DNA of 64,000 nucleotides from Capsaspora owczarzaki ATCC 30864 (Eukaryota; Opisthokonta; Filasterea): NCBI RefSeq assembly GCF_000151315.2, contig NW_011887297.1, positions 1,550,847 to 1,614,846 of the forward strand, read 5' to 3'. Shown piece by piece: positions 57,394 to 64,000 of this stretch (position 1 is its first letter; each line of letters starts with the position of its first letter). The notes under the pieces were generated by a model. It saw only the letters and a program-made list of their open reading frames with translations, ran no database searches and was not told where the DNA came from. The position numbers and the translations under genes were made by a program.

Positions 57394-59944
57394 GTTTCTC
57401 ATCTCCTCGCCAAACCTTCTGTCCTCATTCGATGTCTCCTCTTTAGCAACTCACAAGTTCATGCGTAAGCAAGCGATAACGAGTGCGAGCTATTTTGAAA
57501 TGGTCACAAAAATCTGACTTCCAACTCTTTAATCGTGTTTTCTGCCAGCTTTCATGACGGTCGAGGAACTCGAAGGCAAACTGGCCCAATTTTCTGCTCG
57601 CGAACCTTCCCCCGCTGTAAGGTCGTTTGTCGCGTTGACGTACGAGGCACGTCTGAGAACTCTTCTTATTCGTTTGACTTGATTTGGTGATGCAGCAAGA
57701 GATGGCCAACAAGGCCGTTTCACTCGATTGCGATGATGAAGCCTGGGCGGCGGTAGGCAATCAGACGCCTTGATTTGCTCATATGTCGGTGTGTGCTCAC
57801 TTCATTTTCATTCTCGTGGCTCGAGAACAGCACAAACAAGCAGCAATCCGCGAGTCTATTCCAGCCCATCCGATGCTGCAAGAGCGTGTCGAGCAGCTGT
57901 CAGCGGTCAAAGCGCGTTTGACAGAGCATTTCAAGTCACTCACAACTCAGCCAGCTGACCGAAAAGAACGACAGTTCATGGTCGTTGCAACTATTCCTGG
58001 AGCGGGAAAGACTCGGTTGGCAACTCACTGCGCCGTCGAAGCGTTTCCAGACGTCCTGCGGGATATCGTGCGAACCAACCCGAACAAGAGGTCGACGCTT
58101 TGCCCCATCGTGCTTTCCATCACTTTCAACTCTTCCACTCCTTTCGACAACGACAAGGAGGAAAACTTCGAGCCGGAAACCGCTGTCGCCATCCGCTTGC
58201 TTTACGCGTATTTCGAAGCGCGCGATTTCGACGAGTTCCGCAACACGATCGGCAACAGGGGTTCTGTGCGAGTGTCGGATGCGAGTGACTTGATTCTGAA
58301 GGACGCTCGCCAGCGACATCCTTTAACCCATCCGCGTGTCTTCGTTCTGATCGACTCGTTCAGCAAGTTACTCACATTCGACCTCGATGATCTGCGTGCA
58401 ATGTTTCCTGAGCGAGTCAAGAAGATCGAGGCGAAGCCGAGGTCCGACTCGAAGGAAGATTGTTTGCAACGCACGTTCCTGTACTACGCAGTCAACCCGC
58501 TTGTTATGCGCTCCGTGAACTCGACGATTTCAAGTTCCTTGCAACTCATGCTTTTTGGAAGCTATCCCGGGGTCCTCAATAAGTTGTTCCGCGTCCTGGG
58601 CGACCAAGATCCGAGCCCACGCGGTGGAGCAATTGATGGTGTGATGTCCATCGATGTTCCGGCGCTGTCGTTTGGCGGTGTCTCTGCGCTCTTGGACGAC
58701 TTTCTCGTTCAGCCGCGCCTGGCGGATCGTGGTGAGGGGTGGCGGGTCGTCCCTTCGCTTCGTGGACATCTATTCGTTCTTGAAGGGATTCCTCGTGCAG
58801 TGCAGAAGTACGCGTGGACTGTGCGAGAGCACTTGTCTCAACGCCTATCGGTGTCCACGACTGAGTCGCTCGATAGCGCTTGCAGCCGCGTGCAACATCA
58901 CTGTTGGCAGCTTTGGTCCTGATCTGCATGTGGCCGAGGCTGCGCTCGCCCGTTCCATTTGTGGGACCCGCGTTGAGCCCGACACGCGTTTGACAAACAC
59001 CTTTACTGTCGCAGCCGCTGTTAGCGCCGGATGCTGTCACCTGGACAACGGCGTGCTCAAGGTCCCGCTGTACCTGTTTGCGGCGCGCCTCCAGGCTGAT
59101 TTGAAGGCCTATCCACTGTCTTCTCTTGCACATCAACTGTATCTTACTCTGACTGAACCCGGCCACGAGTGGGAAAAGTTTGAGGTTGTGGTCGTCATTT
59201 TACTGCAAATGCGACGGATTGCCGACTCGATTGAAACCTCAAATTCTGGCATTACTGTCCCTGGAGAGCCTAACTGGGCATCTGGCCTGCATCTGAACCA
59301 GATCACTCAGTCCGAGTTTCAGTCGAGCGCCGATGAGGCCAGATACCCACGCACTTTCAATGATGTCGCGAAGGCACACAGTCGGATTTGTGGGATGAAA
59401 GGCCCGGACGGCACCGACGGTTTGCTGATGTCCTCGCTTGATCCGGCCCCTGCGGTTGCACAAGAAGCCCGAAGCTGCATTGCTGGCCTTGCCGGTGCTC
59501 CCATTGCTGAAGCAGACCAGCAAGCACGCTCACGCCCTCTTGTCGAGTTCATCCAAACGAAGCATTCATTGCAAGACACGACAGTGTCCAACACTACCAT
59601 TGAAGGTTTGTACGGAAAGCTCGCTAGGATGGCCACTGATCAGCCATTCTTCTCGAGGTCGGCTCCTGTGCTTGGTATTGTGACGGCAGCGCGCCTTGGT
59701 CGCACGATGAACAAGTATGCAATCCCAAACTACTGCTGGCTCGCGACCCGTGAAGATCTCCCCGCTCTCTTTGGTGGCTTCAGCGACCTCGTTCAAGGTA
59801 CATGGGGCATCTTTTGTTGTGCATGTTCTTGCTGTCGATTCTGTGGCTGACTGTCGTTGTGTTGATTTGCATGTTACAGCCATTTTGTCACCGAACATCA
59901 TTTTTTTTGTATTACGTTTATTGGAGAGTGGAAAAAGCTTCTAA
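56542..59944 (+). CDS. Crinkler/RHS-type P-loop NTPase gene 2, probably broken
   Basis: Exons inferred: ?-56766, 56831-56906, 56976-57233, 57447-57464, 57549-57616, 57696-57752, 57831-59797 with a frame change near 58870-58885, and 59880-59944. Phases agree at every junction. The first exon abuts the Tc1 element, so the true 5' end is unclear. The NTPase has Walker A ATIPGAGKTRLATHC and Walker B-like VFVLIDSF, with CPIVLSITFNSSTPF and AIRLLYAYFEARDFDEF between, the order known in Crinkler/RHS proteins. HLFVLEGIPRAVQKY resembles the GGxPR region. After the frame change the second frame continues with conserved-looking protein (NITVGSFGPDLHVAEAALA onwards) and ends QAILSPNII, like gene 1. Could be a pseudogene, a sequencing error or an unrecognised intron. 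No effector activity is assigned. Confidence 0.6.
57258..57389 (+). repeat. Two (GT)n microsatellites in one intron of CR gene 2
   Basis: GT runs at about 57258-57288 and 57347-57390, separated by ~60 bp, both inside the intron 57234-57446. Confidence 0.9.
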
Positions 59945-60091
59945 GGCTCAAAAACCACAAAGAGGAGGATCATGATCAGGGGCAAGGAGTAAGTGACAAG
60001 GGCAACGTGTTTAACTTATTCTTGCGGTTGCAAGTTTGGTGTTAGCGTCCTGGTCATACGGGCGCCGCTTGGTGACTCGGTTTGCTCATGC

Positions 60092-60435
60092 TCACCGGGT
60101 TTTCGGGGGTAGAAGTGAAATGGTGGTCTTCTCTTCTGACCTGACAATGCACTTTCCCCACATCTTCGACGTGGGAGAGTCAGCAGGCGGGGCTCGCGGC
60201 ACAATGTCCTGCAGGGCGCGGGAGTGGACGAGTTTGATGAAGGTGGTGTGGCTGGGTGTGAATGTGTTGTTGATTTTTGCTTCGCAGCGGGTGCGCCAGA
60301 TTGCCCAGCGTCCGAGGTGGTACAGGATCGTGGCAAGCGCTCGCATTTCCTTTTTTCGCGCAAGCGTGGTGGGGAAGGGACCGAACAGGAGGGCTTTGTC
60401 GAACCATTGGGAGGGAACTTGAGTGAGCGTGCTGA
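60092..60435 (-). pseudogene. LINE ORF2 C-terminal segment in a shifted frame
   Basis: This frame holds a coherent C-terminal segment (WFDKALLFGPFPTTLARKK; ALATILYHLGRWAIWRTRCE; FIKLVHSRALQDIVPR) and ends at a stop near 60092. The main RT frame turns to Pro/His-rich nonsense at the same point. A frame change near 60430 therefore splits the ORF. Confidence 0.7.
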
Positions 60436-63400
60436 AAGATGGCGTTCGCGGTTTCCCAAACCGCTTGGGCTGTGTGGCAGCGGACAAGGATGTGGTGCCA
60501 GGTTTCTTTGGCCGAGCGGCCGTCGTGTTTGCAGTGCGCGCAGTCGTAGCGCCCGGTGGCAATTCTGTCGTCGTACTCTTCGCGGGAGAGCGAGCCGGCG
60601 CGCAGCGCTTGACCATCTGTTTCGAGCCAGTCGGCGCCCAGTCGGTTGGTGCGGTGTGCAATGCGCCAGAGCAGGGAGGCTTGCTTGGATGTGACTAGAC
60701 TGGTTCTGATGGAGTTGGCCAGTGATTCGAAGGGCACGTAGCCAACTTTGTTGATCCACCATTGGAGGGCGTCTGGTCTCGAGGGACGTGGAGTGAGCAG
60801 CTGCCTTAGCGTTTTCAGTTTGAGCTTGTGCGATGTGACTTGCAGGGGCTTCTGGACGCTTGAGTGAACACCGTTGAGGACGATGTTGCTCCAGATGAGG
60901 GGCATGAGTTGAGTGCGGCCAACATGGTACAGTTGCTTTCGTGGGAGGAAAATCTTTCCCCGCTTGTTTGGTTCAGGCTTGGTGTTGGGAGCTCGCCAGT
61001 AGACGACGGTGGCGTGTTGCGCGGTTGCCAGGCGGAACTTGGTGAGGACTAGGCCTGGCTGGGCAGGCGCGATCAGGGCGTTCTCCGACTCGTAGAACAC
61101 TTGGCCGGCTCCGAGTGAGCTGCTTGTGAGCGGGCTGCCCGTGCGGAGTTTGACAACTCTGAAGAGTTTGGGATTGGCGTCGTCGTCGTCGGCTGGTTGG
61201 GCCCAGCACCACGGTAGGTCTTGCACTGACGGGATTGTGGCGCTATCCTGCTCTACGAGCGACGAGAGCTGGCTCCGGTCGAGTGCCTCGTGGAGCTTGT
61301 TGTAGTATTTTGCGTTGGTGAAGCTTTGGACGAGCGAGAGCGGGGACCACTCTTCTCTAGCTGGGTTACCGATGAAGCGGCGCAGGTCGCGGACGCGCAT
61401 GTATCCGTTGAGGATCCAGCTCGGCCACCAGAGCGGCTTGCCGTCGTCCTGGATGTCCGGTGAGTCCCAGAGCGGGTGAGCGAGCGCCTCGTCGCGGCAG
61501 GCAGGGGTTTGGAGCTCTGGCCTGAGCTCGTGCCATGCCTCAAAGGCTTTGTGCCAGAATGCAGAGATGCCAATAAAGTCTGACGAGGCCTTGATCACCA
61601 GCCTGAGCACGTTGAGTGGGCATGCTGGCTTGTCTGCCGCACGCCAGAGGCGGACAGCAATGTGCTTCCATGGGGCAGCATACGGCTGACACCATGCCAG
61701 GGCGGCTTGGGCGAGGAGGGCTTTGAGGTGACGCCGAACGGGGATGAGTCCGAGTCCGCATGCCACGGATTTGATTGGTGCTGCGACGTTGGCCTGGTGA
61801 GTTCGCGGCCATTTGCTTGGGTGCCAGAGGAACTTGTCGATGATGCGGGTGAGTTTTGCTGTCTGCTCGGACGAGAGGGGCACAAACCTCGCTCGGTACC
61901 AGACTTTGGACAGCGCGATGGTGTTGGCGATGAGCACACGGCCTGGGAGTGACGGCCCGTGGACGAGCCATCTCGACAACTGGCCGTGCAGCTTGTCGAG
62001 TAGGTCGCCAAAGTTTGCGACGGTCAGGTCACCGTGGCCGAGCATGACACCGAGGTAGCGCGTCGTAGAGTTTGGTCCAACCCACTCGAGGCCTTCCAGG
62101 TCAGGGGGAGGCTTGCGCGTTGCAGTTGGTCCGAGCGGGATGATGGTGGTCTTTGGTGCATTGATTTCCAGATTTGTGGCCGTCCCCACAAACTTGAGCT
62201 CGTTCAGCAGGTTTGGGACGTCTGCTGGTGAGGCGAGAAAGTAGGACGAGTCGTCTGCGAAGAGGGTGGGGAGAATGACAAGATCGTCTGGCCGGTCCTC
62301 ATTCGCTCGGCCACGCTTGCGATCGGCTTTGAGATTGCTGCTGGGGATCCGCAACAACTTGAGCTTTGTGCCGTAGGTGATGTAGTCTACGATGGCGCAG
62401 GCGTAGAACGCGAAGAGTGTCGGCGAGTCGCAGCCTCCCTGGCGCACCGACCTTTGGATTGGAAAGTGATCCGAGACCCGGCCTTGGTACACCATCGCGG
62501 AGCGGCCATTGGTGTTGTAGAGTTTGATCATGTTGATGTAGCCTGGCCCGACTCCGTACGCTCTGAGTGCAGCATACAGGAAGTCGTGTGAGACCTTGTC
62601 GAACGCCTTGGACGCGTCTGTCATGGCAATCACTCCAGGGGTTTTGATGGTGTTGCACAGATCAATCACATCTCGGGTGAGATGGACGCAGCCATCGATG
62701 GTCCGAGAGGTGACAAAACCGTTTTGGTTGAGTGGTATGATGTCGTTGACCACCAGCTGCAGCCGAGCGATCACTGCTTTGGTCAGGAGTTTGAAGTCGC
62801 AGTTCAGCAGCGAGATTGGTCGGTAGTTGCCAAGGTCAGAGCGCGGGCCTTTCTTGTACAGCAGCTTGACGAAGCCGTCCTGCATGTATTCCGGAAGGCG
62901 ACCATTTTCGAGCGAGCGGTTGGCGATGGCGGCGAGGATTGGGGCCAGCTCGTGCTTGAACTTCTTGTAAAACGCAGTGCCCAGCCCGTCGGGCCCTGGG
63001 GACTTGCCAGATGCAGTTTTGTTGATGGCGTGGACGATCTCCCATGCCTCCAGCGGTCTGCTCATCAACTCGTGGTCCTCGTCGTCGAGCATCTCGTTGG
63101 GCTTTGCATGGCTGAGGATGTGCCGGGCAGCTGCTGGGTCAATGGGTACGTGCGCATAGAGCTTAGCGTAGAAGTCACGCTGGGCGTCCGTGATGCCGGC
63201 CGCATCGGTGACTTCTTTGCCGTCGACGAGGAGCATTGGGATGTGCGTCGCCTTTTGGGACTGCTTTTCGAGCGAGAAGTAGAAGGAGGTGGGGTGTTCG
63301 CCCTCGGTGCGCCACTTTTTGGCCGAGCGGACTCGTGCTCCTTGCGCGCGATGCTCGAGCTCAGCTTTGACACGGGCTTCCTGCTCCGCTCGTTCGGCTG

Positions 63401-63506
63401 CAAGCAGTTTTGCCTCTGCGGGGGGATGTTGCTGCGAGGAGGTTGCCTTCGATGATTTTGAGCTTGCGGCTCGCTTGGGCCAGAGCCTTCGCCCGGTCTT
63501 TCGCAA
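60180..63506 (-). pseudogene. LINE reverse transcriptase ORF (frame-broken)
   Basis: An open frame of 1108 codons carries the RT domain: ASGKSPGPDGLGTAFYKKF, NYRPISLLNCDFKLLTKA, MTDASKAFDKVSHDFL (catalytic Asp), SVRQGGCDSPTLFAFY and LFADDSSYFL (FADD catalytic pair). Later come ARWLVHGPSLPG-like thumb sequence and a zinc-binding motif CAHC...KETWHHILVRC. The catalytic residues look intact, but the ORF is out of frame with the endonuclease upstream and with the last ~115 codons downstream. Confidence 0.93.
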
Positions 63507-64000
63507 TGGAGCCGCACAGGCACTGAGCTAGCCATGCTACGTCGGCCTTGAAAGCAGTCCAGTGGTTCTCGGGGTCGGGGCGGCGCGCCAGCTCTGCTAT
63601 CTCGTTGAGGACCATGCCGCAGAAGCCAGCGTGTTCGAGAATGGTGTCGTTCAGCTTGAAGGGTGGCGTGCATCTGTCTTCCGCGGACGGCGCCACTAGG
63701 TTTACACAGACGCCTCGATGGTCCGAGTGCTGGTAAATCCTGGTCGCAGTCGACTTGATCGTGAGCGGGAGGTTGGATGACAGGAGCATGAGGTCGATGC
63801 GGGAGGCTCGGTGTGTCTGGTTCTTGCTCGGCCATCGTGTGTATTCGACAGGGTCATCGGCGCGGTGGTTGAGCAGCCAGGCATCCTCGAGTGCGTGCTT
63901 GTTGATGAAGTCCTTGAGAGCGTGGTTTGCCTGTGTGGTGCTCCTAGGCTCTTGGCTTGGCTCTGGTTGGACGTACAGGGGGCTGATGTTTGGTGTGTTG
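63432..64000 (-). pseudogene. LINE endonuclease C-terminal fragment
   Basis: Frame reading ANHALKDFINKHALEDAWLL, then HRASRIDLMLLSSNL and YQHSDHRGVCVNL. SRID and SDH are conserved blocks of the APE-type endonuclease, SDH carrying its catalytic histidine. It continues through KAFKADVAWLAQ-like linker sequence to a run of C residues near 63430, where the reverse transcriptase frame takes over. Confidence 0.85.

Larger units (their letters stand above)
59950..64000 (-). mobile_element. Non-LTR retrotransposon (LINE, APE-type), decayed, 5' end beyond window
   Basis: Minus-strand element with, in order, the C-terminal part of an apurinic-type endonuclease, a reverse transcriptase and a C-terminal zinc-knuckle region, as in L1/Tx1-like clades. 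At least two frame changes separate these parts (near 63430 and 60430). No poly(A) tail is visible at the 3' end, which I place loosely at 59945-60015, next to the stop of CR gene 2. The 5' end lies beyond 64000. Confidence 0.92.

Noticed and set aside
62682-63455. 257-codon plus-strand ORF in the LINE
   Set aside because: Antisense of the reverse transcriptase; the minus-strand frame has the RT motifs.

Overview
This is nuclear DNA of a unicellular eukaryote with compact, intron-rich genes: GT..AG introns of roughly 70 to 1000 bp and intergenic gaps of roughly 100 to 1000 bp. The gene content points to a unicellular relative of animals: a receptor tyrosine kinase with leucine-rich repeats, NELF-A, plasmanylethanolamine desaturase, GPLD1, a long-tailed class I myosin, UBAC2, alternative oxidase, and Crinkler/RHS-type P-loop genes. 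A filasterean such as Capsaspora is my best guess. That is an inference from gene content, not from a database match. Exon coordinates were derived by hand from splice signals, reading phase and recalled family alignments, so individual junctions may be off by a few bases.

Layout. 144-6980: 3' part of POLD3 (+), STE24/ZMPSTE24 (-), CCT3 (+). 7476-10420: a Crinkler/RHS-type NTPase gene between two diverged ~220-260 bp direct repeats, then a minisatellite. 10588-24541: FKBP2 (+), GPN3 (-), an acidic BBLN-like protein (+), ARMC7 (+), an F-BAR/RhoGAP (-), alternative oxidase (-), TMEM42 (-). 24542-34844: GPLD1, CWC22 and NELF-A, all on the minus strand. 35337-50100: class I myosin (+), UBAC2 (-), a PRA1-family protein (+), ZC3H15 (-), PEDS1 (-). 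51182-54699: LRR receptor tyrosine kinase (+) and a small, probably mitochondrial protein (+). 54889-64000: a mobile-element-rich end, with an apparently intact Tc1/mariner transposon, a second Crinkler/RHS-type gene that looks broken, and a decayed non-LTR retrotransposon running off the right edge.

The housekeeping part covers DNA replication (POLD3), protein folding (CCT3, FKBP2), CAAX processing (STE24), RNA polymerase II assembly and pausing (GPN3, NELF-A), splicing (CWC22), translation-linked GTPase partners (ZC3H15), membranes and trafficking (PEDS1, GPLD1, UBAC2, PRA1) and actin (myosin I, F-BAR/RhoGAP). Neighbours do not form pathways, as expected for a eukaryote. The most unusual parts are the two Crinkler/RHS-type loci with their repeats and transposons, the receptor kinase whose leucine-rich repeats are each one 72-nt exon, and the myosin whose Arp2/3-type acidic tail lies behind a reading-frame break.
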